Shown one piece after another: positions 51,732 through 61,348 of a stretch of DNA of 64,000 nt (position 1 is its first letter; every line of letters begins with the position of its first letter). The position numbers and the translations under genes are program-made. The notes below the pieces were generated by a model. That model saw nothing but the letters and a program-made list of their open reading frames with translations. It searched no databases and was not told where the DNA came from. Source of the stretch: Scandinavium goeteborgense (lineage in GTDB: Bacteria > Pseudomonadota > Gammaproteobacteria > Enterobacterales > Enterobacteriaceae); contig NZ_CP054058.1 of the NCBI RefSeq assembly GCF_003935895.2, positions 3,143,177 through 3,207,176 on the forward strand, given 5' to 3'.

Positions 51732-52952
51732 ATGACATCAGGCGGACACGCTCAAATTGGTAATGTTGACCTCGTTAAACAACTTAACAGCGCGGCCGTT
51801 TACCGCCTGATTGATCAGCATGGTCCTATCTCGCGCATTCAAATTGCCGAACAGAGCCAGCTTGCTCCCGCCAGCGTGACCAAAATCACGCGTCAGTTAA
51901 TCGAACGCGGCTTGATCAAAGAAGTCGATCAGCAGGCCTCCACCGGGGGCCGCCGCGCTATTTCGATAATCACTGAGACCCGCAATTTTCATGCTATCGG
52001 CGTGCGCCTTGGGCGTCATGACACCACCCTCACGCTCTACGATCTGAGCAGTAAAGTCATCGCCGAAGAGCACTACCCGCTGCCGGAGCGCACCCAGGAA
52101 ACCCTGGAGCACGCGCTGCTCAACACCATCGCTACCTTTATTGAAAACAGCCAGCGCAAAATCCGCGAGCTGATCGCTATCTCGGTTATTCTGCCGGGAC
52201 TGGTCGATCCGGAAAGCGGCGTTATCCGCTACATGCCGCATATTCAGGTCGAAAACTGGGGTCTGGTCGGCGCGCTGGAAAAACGCTTCAAAGTGACCTG
52301 CTTTGTCGGCCACGATATCCGCAGTTTAGCCCTCGCAGAGCACTACTTTGGTGCGACGCACGACTGCGATGACTCTATTCTGGTGCGCGTCCACCGCGGA
52401 ACTGGCGCCGGAATCATCTCCAACGGCCGCATTTTTATCGGTCGTAATGGCAACGTCGGTGAGATTGGTCATATTCAGGTCGACCCGCTGGGCGAGCGCT
52501 GTCACTGCGGCAACTTTGGCTGTCTCGAAACCGTTGCCGCTAACGCCGCCATCGAACAGCGGGTGCGCCTGCTGTTGGAAAAAGGCTATCAGAGCAAAGT
52601 CTCGCTGGATGATTGTTCCATTAAAGCTATCTGCAAAGCCGCGAATAAAGGCGATGCGCTGGCCAGCGAAGTGATTGAACAGGTGGGTCGCCATCTGGGC
52701 AAAACCATCGCCATCGCCATTAACCTGTTTAACCCGCAGAAAGTGGTGATCGCCGGTGAAATTACCGACGCGGAAAAAATCCTGCTGCCTGCGATTGAAG
52801 GCTGCATTAATACTCAGGCGCTGAAAGCCTTCCGCCACAACCTGCCGGTAGTGAAATCTGAGCTGGATCACCGCTCCGCAATTGGCGCCTTCGCGCTCGT
52901 CAAACGCTCGATGCTCAACGGAATGCTGCTCCAGCGTCTGCTGGAAGGTTAA
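51732..52952 (+). CDS. nagC: NagC, ROK-family repressor of amino-sugar genes
   Basis: Repressor of nagE, nagBACD and chiP, induced by GlcNAc-6-P. It is 406 residues, as in E. coli. The helix-turn-helix is near residues 30-60 (ISRIQIAEQSQLAPASVTKI), the ROK domain contains VRVHRGTGAGIISNGRIFIG, and the zinc-binding motif is CHCGNFGCLE. Its operators are visible at the nagE-nagB and chiP regions. Confidence 0.97.
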   Translation: MTSGGHAQIGNVDLVKQLNSAAVYRLIDQHGPISRIQIAEQSQLAPASVTKITRQLIERGLIKEVDQQASTGGRRAISIITETRNFHAIGVRLGRHDTTLTLYDLSSKVIAEEHYPLPERTQETLEHALLNTIATFIENSQRKIRELIAISVILPGLVDPESGVIRYMPHIQVENWGLVGALEKRFKVTCFVGHDIRSLALAEHYFGATHDCDDSILVRVHRGTGAGIISNGRIFIGRNGNVGEIGHIQVDPLGERCHCGNFGCLETVAANAAIEQRVRLLLEKGYQSKVSLDDCSIKAICKAANKGDALASEVIEQVGRHLGKTIAIAINLFNPQKVVIAGEITDAEKILLPAIEGCINTQALKAFRHNLPVVKSELDHRSAIGAFALVKRSMLNGMLLQRLLEG

Positions 52953-53039
52953 CCGCCCTCTCCCTCCTCCCGCTGCACAGGCAGACGGGGGGATAATGTG
53001 TATAATTACGCCTTTCCTAAATTAGACGTCGGACAGTCC

Positions 53040-53792
53040 ATGACCCTTCAGAACATCATTTGCGATATTGACGGCGTGCTGATGCACGATAACGTCGCCG
53101 TTCCTGGCGCTGCGGAGTTTTTGACCCGCGTGCTGGAGAAAGGCATGCCGCTGGTATTGCTGACTAACTACCCTTCACAAACCGGTCAGGACCTGGCCAA
53201 CCGCTTCGCCACCGCAGGTGTCGACGTGCCGGACAGCGTCTTTTATACCTCAGCAATGGCAACGGCCGATTTCCTGCGTCGTCAGGAAGGTAAAAAAGCG
53301 TACGTGGTCGGCGAAGGCGCATTGATCCACGAGCTGTATAAAGCCGGGTTTACCATCACCGATGTGAATCCCGATTTTGTTATCGTGGGCGAGACGCGTT
53401 CCTTTAACTGGGAAATGATGCATAAAGCCGCCTTCTTCGTGGCAAACGGTGCGCGGTTCATTGCGACCAACCCGGATACCCACGGCCGCGGATTCTATCC
53501 GGCCTGTGGCGCATTGTGTGCTGGGATCGAGAAGATCTCCGGGCGCAAACCGTTTTACGTTGGAAAGCCAAGCCCGTGGATCATCCGCGCTGCGCTCAAC
53601 AAAATGCAGGCCCATTCAGAGCAGACGGTTATCGTCGGCGATAACCTGCGCACCGACATTCTGGCGGGCTTCCAGGCCGGTCTGGAAACGATTCTGGTGC
53701 TCTCTGGCGTATCGACCGTGGATGACATCGACAGCATGCCGTTCCGACCGTCGTGGATTTATCCGTCGGTGGCCGAAATTGACGTAATCTGA
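53040..53792 (+). CDS. nagD: NagD (UmpH), HAD-family nucleotide phosphatase
   Basis: HAD-superfamily phosphatase, also called UmpH, that dephosphorylates UMP and other nucleotides. Start MTLQNIICDIDGVLMHDNVA, 250 residues. The DxD nucleophile motif is at residues 9-11 (CDIDGVL), and the late motif VIVGDNLRTDILAGFQAG is present. A 14-residue upstream extension is rejected. Last gene of the nag operon. Confidence 0.96.
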   Translation: MTLQNIICDIDGVLMHDNVAVPGAAEFLTRVLEKGMPLVLLTNYPSQTGQDLANRFATAGVDVPDSVFYTSAMATADFLRRQEGKKAYVVGEGALIHELYKAGFTITDVNPDFVIVGETRSFNWEMMHKAAFFVANGARFIATNPDTHGRGFYPACGALCAGIEKISGRKPFYVGKPSPWIIRAALNKMQAHSEQTVIVGDNLRTDILAGFQAGLETILVLSGVSTVDDIDSMPFRPSWIYPSVAEIDVI

Positions 53793-53795
53793 ATG

Positions 53796-53827
53796 AAAAC
53801 CACGTCCCAGGGCGTGGTTTTCTGTTT
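53796..53827 (+). terminator. nag operon terminator
   Basis: AAAACCACG TCCCAGGG CGTGGTTTT followed by CTGTTT, just past the nagD stop. The following spacer to asnB (53828-54049) is AT-rich and presumably holds the asnB promoter. Confidence 0.75.
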
Positions 53828-54049
53828 CACACCGCTGCAAATCCCGCACTCATCTAATAAAAAACGCCATAAATTGCATAATCGTCAATAATGATGGCAA
53901 TTCACTACGTCTTTTTCACTATTCTCTAATCCTCATTGCACTATTTTCTGTAACACCGGTAATTCTCTTGCGCACTCGCCCGCTTTACGGCATTTTTTAA
54001 GTCATGCAACGCCACAACAACACGCAACAGAATTAACGGAGAAGTCGCT

Positions 54050-55714
54050 ATGTGTTCTATTTTCGGTGTACTGGATATCAAAACGGACGCGGTCGAACTG
54101 CGTAAAAAAGCGCTGGAACTGTCTCGCCTGATGCGCCATCGCGGCCCGGACTGGTCAGGCGTTTATGCCAGCGATAAAGCGATTCTGGCCCATGAACGTC
54201 TGTCTATTGTCGACGTCAATGCCGGTGCCCAGCCGCTGTACAACGAAAAGAAAACCCACGCGCTGGCCGTGAACGGTGAAATCTACAACCATCAGGCGCT
54301 GCGCGCTGAATACGGCGACCGCTATCAGTTCCAGACCGGCTCCGACTGTGAAGTCATCCTGGCGCTGTATCAGGAAAAAGGCCCGGAATTCCTCGACGAG
54401 CTGGAAGGCATGTTCGCCTTTGTGCTGTATGACAGCGAAAAAGACGCATATCTGATTGGCCGCGATCACATCGGGATCATCCCGCTGTATATGGGCCACG
54501 ACGAACACGGCAACCTGTACATTGCCTCTGAAATGAAAGCGCTTGTGCCTGTTTGCCGCTCCATTAAAGAATTCCCAGCGGGCAGCTACCTGTGGAGCCA
54601 GGACGGTGAAATTCGTCCTTATTACCAGCGTGACTGGTTCGATTACGACGCAGTTAAAGACAACGTCACTGACAAAGCCGAGCTGCGTCAGGCGCTGGAA
54701 GATTCCGTGAAAAGCCACCTGATGTCCGACGTGCCTTATGGCGTGCTGCTCTCCGGCGGTCTCGATTCTTCAGTGATTTCTGCTATCACCAAGAAATTTG
54801 CCGCCCGCCGCGTAGAAGATCAGGAGCGCTCAGAAGCCTGGTGGCCGCAGCTGCACTCCTTCGCAGTAGGCCTCGACGGTTCACCGGATCTGAAAGCCGC
54901 GCAGGAAGTGGCAAACCATCTGGGCACTGTGCACCATGAAATTCACTTCACCGTGCAGGAAGGTCTGGATGCCATCCGCGACGTGATTTATCACATCGAA
55001 ACCTATGACGTCACCACCATCCGCGCTTCGACGCCGATGTACTTGATGTCACGTAAGATCAAAGCGATGGGCATCAAAATGGTGTTGTCCGGTGAAGGTT
55101 CCGACGAAGTGTTTGGCGGCTACCTGTACTTCCACAAAGCGCCGAACGCGAAAGAACTGCATGAAGAAACCGTGCGTAAACTGCAGGCGCTGCACATGTT
55201 TGACTGTGCGCGTGCCAACAAAGCGATGTCCGCCTGGGGCGTTGAAGCGCGTGTGCCGTTCCTCGACAAGAAGTTCCTCGACGTAGCGATGCGTATCAAC
55301 CCGCAGGACAAAATGTGCGGCAACGGCAAAATGGAAAAACACGTTCTGCGCGAATGTTTTGAATCCTATCTGCCTGCAAGCGTGGCATGGCGCCAGAAAG
55401 AGCAGTTCTCCGACGGCGTAGGCTACAGCTGGATTGATAGCCTGAAAGAAGTGGCCGCGAAGCAGATTACTGACAAACAGCTGGAAACCGCGAGCTTCCG
55501 CTTCCCGTACAACACGCCGTCGTCCAAAGAAGCGTATTTGTACCGTGAGATCTTCGAAGAATTGTTCCCACTGCCAAGTGCGGCAGAATGCGTTCCGGGT
55601 GGCCCATCCGTTGCCTGCTCTTCCGCTAAGGCCATCGAATGGGACGAGGCGTTCAAAAACATGAACGATCCGTCAGGCCGTGCGGTAGGCGTGCATCAGT
55701 CAGCCTATAAATAA
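54050..55714 (+). CDS. asnB: AsnB, glutamine-hydrolysing asparagine synthetase B
   Basis: Makes asparagine from aspartate, ATP and glutamine. It is 554 residues, as in E. coli. The N-terminal glutaminase domain has the catalytic Cys2 (MCSIFGVLDIK). The synthetase domain carries the pyrophosphate loop GVLLSGGLDSSVISAI, and the segment VLSGEGSDEVFGGYLY is conserved. Confidence 0.98.
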   Translation: MCSIFGVLDIKTDAVELRKKALELSRLMRHRGPDWSGVYASDKAILAHERLSIVDVNAGAQPLYNEKKTHALAVNGEIYNHQALRAEYGDRYQFQTGSDCEVILALYQEKGPEFLDELEGMFAFVLYDSEKDAYLIGRDHIGIIPLYMGHDEHGNLYIASEMKALVPVCRSIKEFPAGSYLWSQDGEIRPYYQRDWFDYDAVKDNVTDKAELRQALEDSVKSHLMSDVPYGVLLSGGLDSSVISAITKKFAARRVEDQERSEAWWPQLHSFAVGLDGSPDLKAAQEVANHLGTVHHEIHFTVQEGLDAIRDVIYHIETYDVTTIRASTPMYLMSRKIKAMGIKMVLSGEGSDEVFGGYLYFHKAPNAKELHEETVRKLQALHMFDCARANKAMSAWGVEARVPFLDKKFLDVAMRINPQDKMCGNGKMEKHVLRECFESYLPASVAWRQKEQFSDGVGYSWIDSLKEVAAKQITDKQLETASFRFPYNTPSSKEAYLYREIFEELFPLPSAAECVPGGPSVACSSAKAIEWDEAFKNMNDPSGRAVGVHQSAYK

Positions 55715-55730
55715 CGTCACGTTTTTAACG

Positions 55731-55753
55731 ATGGGCCCTTCGGGGCCCATTTT
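55731..55753 (+). terminator. asnB terminator
   Basis: ATGGGCCC TTCG GGGCCCAT TTTGC: a perfect 8-bp stem with a UUCG loop and a short T tract. Confidence 0.75.
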
Positions 55754-55876
55754 GCGTTATGGTCGATAATTCGACGGAGAAAAAGACGTAATAATCAATT
55801 ATTGCCGATAAATTCGCCTCGCTGTTCGCAACCTAACCAAACAGTCACATTCCAGCCATTTTCCTTGAAAAAGAAG

Positions 55877-55905
55877 TTGACGCTCATTGGCTCGTTACGC
55901 ATAAT
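55877..55905 (+). promoter_or_regulatory. promoter of the tRNA operon
   Basis: TTGACG and CATAAT with exactly 17 bp between, followed by a GC-rich discriminator GCGCCCC, the pattern typical of stringently controlled stable-RNA promoters. The start is near 55912, about 33 bp before the first tRNA. Confidence 0.75.
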
Positions 55906-55944
55906 GCGCCCCGCAACGCCGATAAGGTAACGCGAGAAAAAGAT

Positions 55945-56021
55945 GGCTACGTAGCTCAGTTGGTTAGAGCACATCACTCATAATGATGGGGTCACAGGTT
56001 CGAATCCCGTCGTAGCCACCA
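55945..56021 (+). tRNA. metT: tRNA-Met (CAU), elongator
   Basis: 77 nt including encoded CCA. The acceptor GGCTACG pairs with CGTAGCC, the anticodon loop CTCATAA holds CAU, and the T-loop is TTCGAAT. It is identical to the fifth tRNA of the cluster and corresponds to E. coli metT. Confidence 0.95.
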
Positions 56022-56032
56022 TCTTTTTTTTA

Positions 56033-56117
56033 GCGGGAGTGGCGAAATTGGTAGACGCACCAGATTTAGGTTCTGGCGCCGCAAGGTGTGCGAGTTCAAG
56101 TCTCGCCTCCCGCACCA
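56033..56117 (+). tRNA. leuW: tRNA-Leu (UAG)
   Basis: 85 nt with a long variable arm. Acceptor GCGGGAG pairs with CTCCCGC, anticodon TAG in GATTTAGGTTC, CCA encoded. Corresponds to E. coli leuW. Confidence 0.95.
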
Positions 56118-56139
56118 TTCCCAATAAGCGTTGCACGGA

Positions 56140-56214
56140 TGGGGTATCGCCAAGCGGTAAGGCACCGGTTTTTGATACCGGCATTCCCTGGTTCGAATCC
56201 AGGTACCCCAGCCA
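56140..56214 (+). tRNA. glnU: tRNA-Gln (UUG), first copy
   Basis: 75 nt beginning TGGGGTATCGCC, anticodon TTG in GGTTTTTGATACC, CCA encoded. The anticodon stem is CCGGT/ACCGG, unlike the CTGGT/ACCAG of the other Gln copies. Confidence 0.95.
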
Positions 56215-56251
56215 TTTTTTTCCCAGACTAAACGTTTTCGCGTGAGTCAAT

Positions 56252-56326
56252 TGGGGTATCGCCAAGCGGTAAGGCACTGGTTTTTGATACCAGCATTCCC
56301 TGGTTCGAATCCAGGTACCCCAGCCA
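56252..56326 (+). tRNA. glnW: tRNA-Gln (UUG), second copy
   Basis: 75 nt, anticodon TTG. It differs from the first UUG copy only by a compensatory pair in the anticodon stem (CACTGG...CCAGCA). Confidence 0.95.
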
Positions 56327-56350
56327 GTCTCACTGGCAACACAAAATTCA

Positions 56351-56427
56351 GGCTACGTAGCTCAGTTGGTTAGAGCACATCACTCATAATGATGGGGTCA
56401 CAGGTTCGAATCCCGTCGTAGCCACCA
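56351..56427 (+). tRNA. metU: tRNA-Met (CAU), second copy
   Basis: 77 nt, identical to the first tRNA-Met of the cluster. Corresponds to E. coli metU. Confidence 0.95.
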
Positions 56428-56433
56428 TATTCT

Positions 56434-56508
56434 TGGGGTGTCGCCAAGCGGTAAGGCACTGGTTTCTGATACCAGCATTCCGGGGTTCGAATCCCTGCAC
56501 CCCAGCCA
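56434..56508 (+). tRNA. glnV: tRNA-Gln (CUG), first copy
   Basis: 75 nt beginning TGGGGTGTCGCC, anticodon CTG in GGTTTCTGATACC, T-arm CGGGGTTCGAATCCCTG. Only 6 bp separate it from the preceding tRNA-Met. Confidence 0.95.
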
Positions 56509-56547
56509 TATAGTAAACGATGTACGAAAACTGAAAAGAACACCTGA

Positions 56548-56622
56548 TGGGGTGTCGCCAAGCGGTAAGGCACTGGTTTCTGATACCAGCATTCCGGGGT
56601 TCGAATCCCTGCACCCCAGCCA
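56548..56622 (+). tRNA. glnX: tRNA-Gln (CUG), second copy
   Basis: 75 nt, identical in sequence to the first CUG copy 39 bp upstream. Confidence 0.95.
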
Positions 56623-56659
56623 CTTTTCAGTGAACATCGTTAAGCATCAAAAATTCAGT

Positions 56660-56734
56660 TGGGGTATCGCCAAGCGGTAAGGCACTGGTTTCTGATACCA
56701 GCATTCCGAGGTTCGAATCCTCGTACCCCAGCCA
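56660..56734 (+). tRNA. tRNA-Gln (CUG), third, sequence-divergent copy
   Basis: 75 nt, anticodon CTG, but with acceptor TGGGGTATC/GTACCCCA and T-arm CGAGGTTCGAATCCTCG, different from the two other CUG copies and resembling E. coli glnV/glnX in these parts. The E. coli operon has seven tRNA genes; this is the eighth. Confidence 0.93.
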
Positions 56735-56743
56735 AATAAAATA

Positions 56744-56770
56744 AAAAAGCTCGCTTCGGCGGGCTTTTTT
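56744..56770 (+). terminator. tRNA operon terminator
   Basis: AAAAAAGCTCGC TTCG GCGGGCTTTTTT, a strong stem with a UUCG loop and T-run just past the last tRNA. T-rich sequence continues to about 56779. Confidence 0.85.
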
Positions 56771-56826
56771 GTTTTTGTCATTCCACAGAGTGATGGTTAA
56801 GCGCGGCCATCCGACCGCGCCTGCCC

Positions 56827-58002
56827 TTACAAGCCTAATGCATATTTCAGTGCCTGTCGTTTGAGTACGCCCGCGCGCTCGGCGGCCATTAAGCCGACGT
56901 TACGCAGCATTCTTAGCGGCGCAAGATTATTACTGAAGCTCGCATAGAAAAGATCCATGCCCGATTGCATCAGGTAATTATCTGCCATCCGCCGCGTCTG
57001 GTAACGTTTAAGCACCGGCAAACTTGCCCAGTCCTCGCCCTGACTACGGGCATTCTCCAGCACGTCCAGCAGCGCATCGACGTCACGATAGCCAAGATTC
57101 ACGCCCTGCCCCGCCAGTGGATGAATGGTATGCGCCGCATCGCCCACCAGCGCTAACCCTGGCTGCACATAACGTAACGCGTGACGGCGCGTGAGGGGGA
57201 ATGCGCCTGCCGCAACGGGCTTGATCTTCCCGAGACGCGCCGGGAAAGTACGCACAATTTCCTGTTCAAGCTGCGCCATCGACAGGGACTGTAGCTGGCG
57301 AATGCGCGCCGGGGTGTCGTACCACACCAGCGATGCCCAGCGGTCGAACAGCGGCAGGAAGGCGCGCGGCCCGGCGGGCGTGAACTGCTGCCAGGTGCTG
57401 TCGCCTGGTTCGTTTTCGCATTCCACGGTAATCAGCATGCAGGACTGCGGATACTGCCAGGCATGAACGCCGATCCCGGCCATTTGGCGCACCTGAGAAT
57501 TCGCACCGTCGGCCCCAATCACCAGTTTTGCCTTCAACTCGCTGCCGTCGGTAAAGCCCAGCACGTAGCCATCACTGCCGTACAGCATCGTTTCCAGCGA
57601 CGCCGGCATGCACAATCTGACATTGTCATGTGCCTCCAGCGCCTGCCACAAGGCGAGCTGTAAAACGTTGTTCTCCACCATATAACCGAGCTCGGGCAGT
57701 TTCAGCTCCGCGGCGTTAAACACCACGTGCGCATTTTCCCATTCCCAGGTTTCCAGCTGGCAATAACGATGGGTGCGCATGGCCTGAATCGCCTCCCACA
57801 CGCCAAGCCCGCGCAGGAGACCGACCGACGACGCGCTGATGGCGGAGATCCGCACATCCGGCTGGCTCGCGGCATCAAACGCGGGCGGTGCCGCCTGTTC
57901 AATTACGGTTACGCTGAATCCAAGCTGTGCCAGCCCCAGCGCCAGCGCGCCCCCGACCATCCCACCGCCAACGACGGCGACATCAGTGTGTTGATTGCTC
58001 AT
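56827..58002 (-). CDS. ubiF: UbiF, ubiquinone biosynthesis FAD hydroxylase
   Basis: Flavin-dependent hydroxylase that adds the C6 hydroxyl in ubiquinone synthesis. It is 391 residues, as in E. coli. The FAD motif VAVVGGGMVGGALALGLAQ is at residues 8-26, and the second FAD motif GLALVGDAAHTIHPLAGQGVN is near residue 290. Divergent from miaB. Confidence 0.96.
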   Translation of the reverse strand: MSNQHTDVAVVGGGMVGGALALGLAQLGFSVTVIEQAAPPAFDAASQPDVRISAISASSVGLLRGLGVWEAIQAMRTHRYCQLETWEWENAHVVFNAAELKLPELGYMVENNVLQLALWQALEAHDNVRLCMPASLETMLYGSDGYVLGFTDGSELKAKLVIGADGANSQVRQMAGIGVHAWQYPQSCMLITVECENEPGDSTWQQFTPAGPRAFLPLFDRWASLVWYDTPARIRQLQSLSMAQLEQEIVRTFPARLGKIKPVAAGAFPLTRRHALRYVQPGLALVGDAAHTIHPLAGQGVNLGYRDVDALLDVLENARSQGEDWASLPVLKRYQTRRMADNYLMQSGMDLFYASFSNNLAPLRMLRNVGLMAAERAGVLKRQALKYALGL

Positions 58003-58140
58003 GGCTCGTTTCCTTAAACCTCAATCCCTTAAGTTTACCGGATTTTTTTGTCCTTTGGGCGCCGGGTGGGTCATACTGGTCACACTCGCCACAAAGCATT
58101 ACAATACGCGCCCTGCGTTTCCTCGAGCAAAGCTAAGTCG

Positions 58141-59574
58141 ATGACAAAAAAACTCCATATTAAAACCTGGGGCTGTCAGATGAACGAATACGATTCATCA
58201 AAGATGGCCGATCTGCTGGATGCCACTCACGGCTATCAACTGACTGACATCGCGGAAGAAGCCGATGTGCTGCTGCTGAACACCTGCTCGATACGTGAGA
58301 AAGCGCAGGAAAAAGTGTTCCACCAGCTGGGACGCTGGAAACTTATCAAAGCCAAACGACCGGACGTGATCATCGGCGTTGGCGGCTGCGTCGCATCACA
58401 GGAAGGCAAACTGATCCGCCAGCGCGCCCACTACGTCGATATTATTTTTGGCCCGCAGACGCTGCACCGTTTGCCAGAAATGATCAGCTCCATTCGCGGC
58501 ATGCGCGATCGCCGCAAACCGATCGTTGACGTGAGCTTCCCGGAAATCGAAAAATTCGACCGCCTGCCAGAACCTCGTGCCGATGGCCCGACCGCGTTCG
58601 TGTCGATCATGGAAGGCTGCAATAAATACTGCACCTACTGCGTGGTGCCTTACACCCGCGGGGAAGAAGTCAGCCGTCCGTGCGACGACATCCTGTTTGA
58701 AGTTGCCCAACTGGCGTCACAGGGTGTGCGCGAAATTCATCTGCTGGGCCAGAACGTCAACGCCTGGCGCGGTGAGAACTACGACGGCAGCATCGGTTCA
58801 TTTTCCGAACTGCTGCGCCTGGTGGCGGCTATCGACGGCGTCGACCGCATTCGTTTCACCACCAGCCATCCGATTGAATTCACCGACGACATTATCGACG
58901 TGTACCGCGATACGCCGGAACTGGTGAGTTTCCTGCACCTGCCGATTCAGAGCGGCTCCGACCGCGTGCTGAACCTGATGGGCCGCACGCACACCGCGCT
59001 GGAATACAAAGCCATTATCCGCAAGCTGTATGCCGCGCGCCCGGATATTCAAATAAGCTCTGACTTCATCGTCGGTTTCCCGGGTGAAACTAACGAAGAC
59101 TTCGAGAAGACCATGAAGCTGATTGCCGATGTGAATATGGACGTCAGCTACAGCTTTATTTTCTCCGCGCGTCCTGGCACGCCTGCGGCAGATATGGTCG
59201 ATGACGTTTCGGATGAAGATAAAAAGCAGCGTCTGTATATCTTGCAGGAGCGTCTCAACCAGCAGGCCATGGCCTGGAGTCGTCGTATGGTTGGCACCAT
59301 CCAGCGTATTCTGGTGGAAGGCACCTCCCGTAAGAGCATCATGGAATTAACCGGACGTACTGAGAACAACCGCGTGGTGAACTTCGAAGGCACCCCGGAG
59401 ATGGTCGGTAAATTCGTTGATGTGGAAATCGTCGACGTCTACACAAACTCCCTGCGAGGCAAGCTTATCCGCACCGAAGCGGAAATGGGCCTGCGCGTGG
59501 TGGAATCTCCGGAATCCGTGATTGCCCGTACCCGCAAAGAGAACGATCTTGGCGTCGGTATTTTCCAGCCATGA
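58141..59574 (+). CDS. miaB: MiaB, tRNA-2-methylthio-N6-isopentenyladenosine synthase
   Basis: Radical-SAM methylthiotransferase that adds the 2-methylthio group to i6A37 in tRNAs. The start [20 protein letters not shown] gives 477 residues (474 in E. coli; three extra residues near 120, RGMRDRRKP). The radical-SAM motif CNKYCTYC has Cys160, Cys164 and Cys167, and the auxiliary cluster ligands include Cys12 and later Cys in NTCS and GGCVA. An upstream in-frame start at 58048 is rejected. Confidence 0.97.
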   Translation: MTKKLHIKTWGCQMNEYDSSKMADLLDATHGYQLTDIAEEADVLLLNTCSIREKAQEKVFHQLGRWKLIKAKRPDVIIGVGGCVASQEGKLIRQRAHYVDIIFGPQTLHRLPEMISSIRGMRDRRKPIVDVSFPEIEKFDRLPEPRADGPTAFVSIMEGCNKYCTYCVVPYTRGEEVSRPCDDILFEVAQLASQGVREIHLLGQNVNAWRGENYDGSIGSFSELLRLVAAIDGVDRIRFTTSHPIEFTDDIIDVYRDTPELVSFLHLPIQSGSDRVLNLMGRTHTALEYKAIIRKLYAARPDIQISSDFIVGFPGETNEDFEKTMKLIADVNMDVSYSFIFSARPGTPAADMVDDVSDEDKKQRLYILQERLNQQAMAWSRRMVGTIQRILVEGTSRKSIMELTGRTENNRVVNFEGTPEMVGKFVDVEIVDVYTNSLRGKLIRTEAEMGLRVVESPESVIARTRKENDLGVGIFQP

Positions 59575-59726
59575 TCCCGTGGCCTGCCCCGTCGGGCAGG
59601 CCCTTGCATTTCCCTGCCCTGCCCCCACATCCAATGCAGTGCTTGCGCCTTTAATCACTGGCGTGAATAATTTCCGTATACACGTTCAAAAACGCCCGAC
59701 GTGGCGCCTGGTAAAAGAGGAACAGC

Positions 59727-60782
59727 TTGAATACAGAAACCCGTGAAATCACCCTCGAGCCAGCAGACAACGACCGCCTGCTGAGCCTCTGTGGCCCGTT
59801 TGATGACAACATCAAACATCTGGAGCGACGACTGGGTATCGAAATCAACCGCCGCGATAATCATTTCAAACTCACCGGACGCGCCATCTGCGTAAACGCA
59901 GCGGCAGATATCCTGCGCAGCCTGTATGTCGATACAGCCCCAATGCGTGGCCAGACTCAGGATATCGAACCGGAACAGATTCACCTGGCTATCAAAGAAG
60001 CCCGCGTGCTGGAGCAAAGCGCCGACAGCGTGCCGGACTACGGCAAAGCCATCAATATCAAGACCAAGCGTGGCGTGATTAAACCGCGTACGCCGAATCA
60101 GGCGCAGTACATCGCCAATATTCTTGACCACGATATCACCTTCGGCGTGGGCCCTGCGGGGACAGGTAAAACCTATCTGGCCGTCGCGGCAGCCGTCGAT
60201 GCGCTGGAGCGCCAGGAAATTCGTCGCATTCTGCTGACGCGTCCGGCGGTTGAAGCGGGTGAAAAACTCGGCTTCCTGCCAGGGGATCTCAGCCAGAAAG
60301 TCGACCCGTATCTGCGTCCGCTGTATGACGCGCTGTTCGAGATGCTTGGCTTTGAAAAAGTCGAGAAGCTGATTGAGCGCAACGTGATTGAAGTTGCGCC
60401 GCTGGCCTACATGCGTGGGCGTACGCTCAACGATGCGTTCATCATCCTGGATGAAAGCCAGAACACCACCATCGAACAGATGAAGATGTTCCTGACCCGT
60501 ATCGGCTTTAACTCGAAAGCGGTGATCACCGGCGACGTTACCCAGATTGACCTGCCGCGCAATATGAAATCTGGCCTGCGCCACGCCGTTGAAGTGCTGG
60601 CGGGAGTCGACGAAATCAGCTTCAACTTCTTCCACAGCGAAGACGTGGTGCGCCACCCGGTGGTCGCCCGTATCGTTAACGCCTATGAGGCGTGGGAAGA
60701 AGCCGATCAAAAACGTAAAGCCGAGCAGGCCGCCGAGCGGAAACGCGAAGCCCTGGCATCGCAGGAGCAAGAGCACAAATGA
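59727..60782 (+). CDS. ybeZ: YbeZ, PhoH-family ATPase
   Basis: PhoH-like P-loop NTPase linked to YbeY in ribosome and RNA quality control. It has 351 residues beginning at a TTG codon (reading [19 protein letters not shown]), the same unusual start as I recall for E. coli. Walker A is [11 protein letters not shown] near residues 139-149, and Walker B is [10 protein letters not shown]. The C-terminus is Lys/Glu/Ala-rich. It overlaps ybeY by 4 bp. Confidence 0.94.
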   Translation: MNTETREITLEPADNDRLLSLCGPFDDNIKHLERRLGIEINRRDNHFKLTGRAICVNAAADILRSLYVDTAPMRGQTQDIEPEQIHLAIKEARVLEQSADSVPDYGKAINIKTKRGVIKPRTPNQAQYIANILDHDITFGVGPAGTGKTYLAVAAAVDALERQEIRRILLTRPAVEAGEKLGFLPGDLSQKVDPYLRPLYDALFEMLGFEKVEKLIERNVIEVAPLAYMRGRTLNDAFIILDESQNTTIEQMKMFLTRIGFNSKAVITGDVTQIDLPRNMKSGLRHAVEVLAGVDEISFNFFHSEDVVRHPVVARIVNAYEAWEEADQKRKAEQAAERKREALASQEQEHK

Positions 60783-61246
60783 GTTCGGTAATTCTGGATT
60801 TACAGGTCGCGACCGAGAACGAAAACGGTCTGCCGCAGGAAGCGCATTTCCAGCGCTGGCTGGACGCCACTATTCCGGCGTTTCAGGCAGAGTCGGAAGT
60901 GACCATTCGTCTGGTCGATGAGGCGGAAAGCCATGAGCTGAACCTGACCTATCGCGGTAAAGATAAGTCGACCAACGTGCTCTCCTTCCCGTTTGAAGCC
61001 CCGCCGGGCATTGAATTGCCACTGTTGGGCGACCTCATTATTTGCCGTCAGGTGGTTGAGCGCGAAGCTGAAGAACAAGGCAAACCGCTGGAAGCCCACT
61101 GGGCGCATATGGTGGTTCACGGCAGTCTGCATCTGCTGGGTTACGACCATATCGAAGACGAAGAAGCGGAAGAGATGGAAAGTCTGGAAACAGAGATAAT
61201 GCTTGCTCTGAACTATGATGATCCGTACATTGCCGAGAAAGAGTAA
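60779..61246 (+). CDS. ybeY: YbeY, metal-dependent endoribonuclease
   Basis: Conserved RNase needed for 16S rRNA 3' end maturation and 70S quality control. It is 155 residues. The metal-binding histidines His114, His118 and His124 are in [11 protein letters not shown]. Start overlaps the ybeZ stop (ATGA). Confidence 0.97.
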   Translation: MSSVILDLQVATENENGLPQEAHFQRWLDATIPAFQAESEVTIRLVDEAESHELNLTYRGKDKSTNVLSFPFEAPPGIELPLLGDLIICRQVVEREAEEQGKPLEAHWAHMVVHGSLHLLGYDHIEDEEAEEMESLETEIMLALNYDDPYIAEKE

Positions 61247-61251
61247 CCTGT

Positions 61252-61269
61252 GCGGCGGCTAGCCGCCGC
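61252..61269. repeat. 18-bp perfect GC palindrome between ybeY and corC
   Basis: GCGGCGGCTAGCCGCCGC is perfectly self-complementary and lies 6 bp after the ybeY stop. Without a U-run it is not a normal terminator. It could be an RNA hairpin separating ybeY and corC expression. Confidence 0.6.
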
Positions 61270-61348
61270 GCTGGCATTTTATGCCGCCTAAGGCTGAATT
61301 TACGCCAGGCAGTGATCATTCAATTAACATGAGACCCCATACGACGCC

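Noticed and set aside
53828-54049. Possible gene in the nagD-asnB spacer
   Set aside because: Only AT-rich sequence without a supported frame; most likely the asnB promoter and leader.
55945-56734. Repeated units with regular spacing, CRISPR-like at first glance
   Set aside because: They are eight tRNA genes with intact cloverleaf parts, not CRISPR repeats. Short frames read from them on the minus strand are tRNA antisense artefacts.
59655-60776. 373-codon open frame antisense to ybeZ
   Set aside because: Shadow of ybeZ; no family features.
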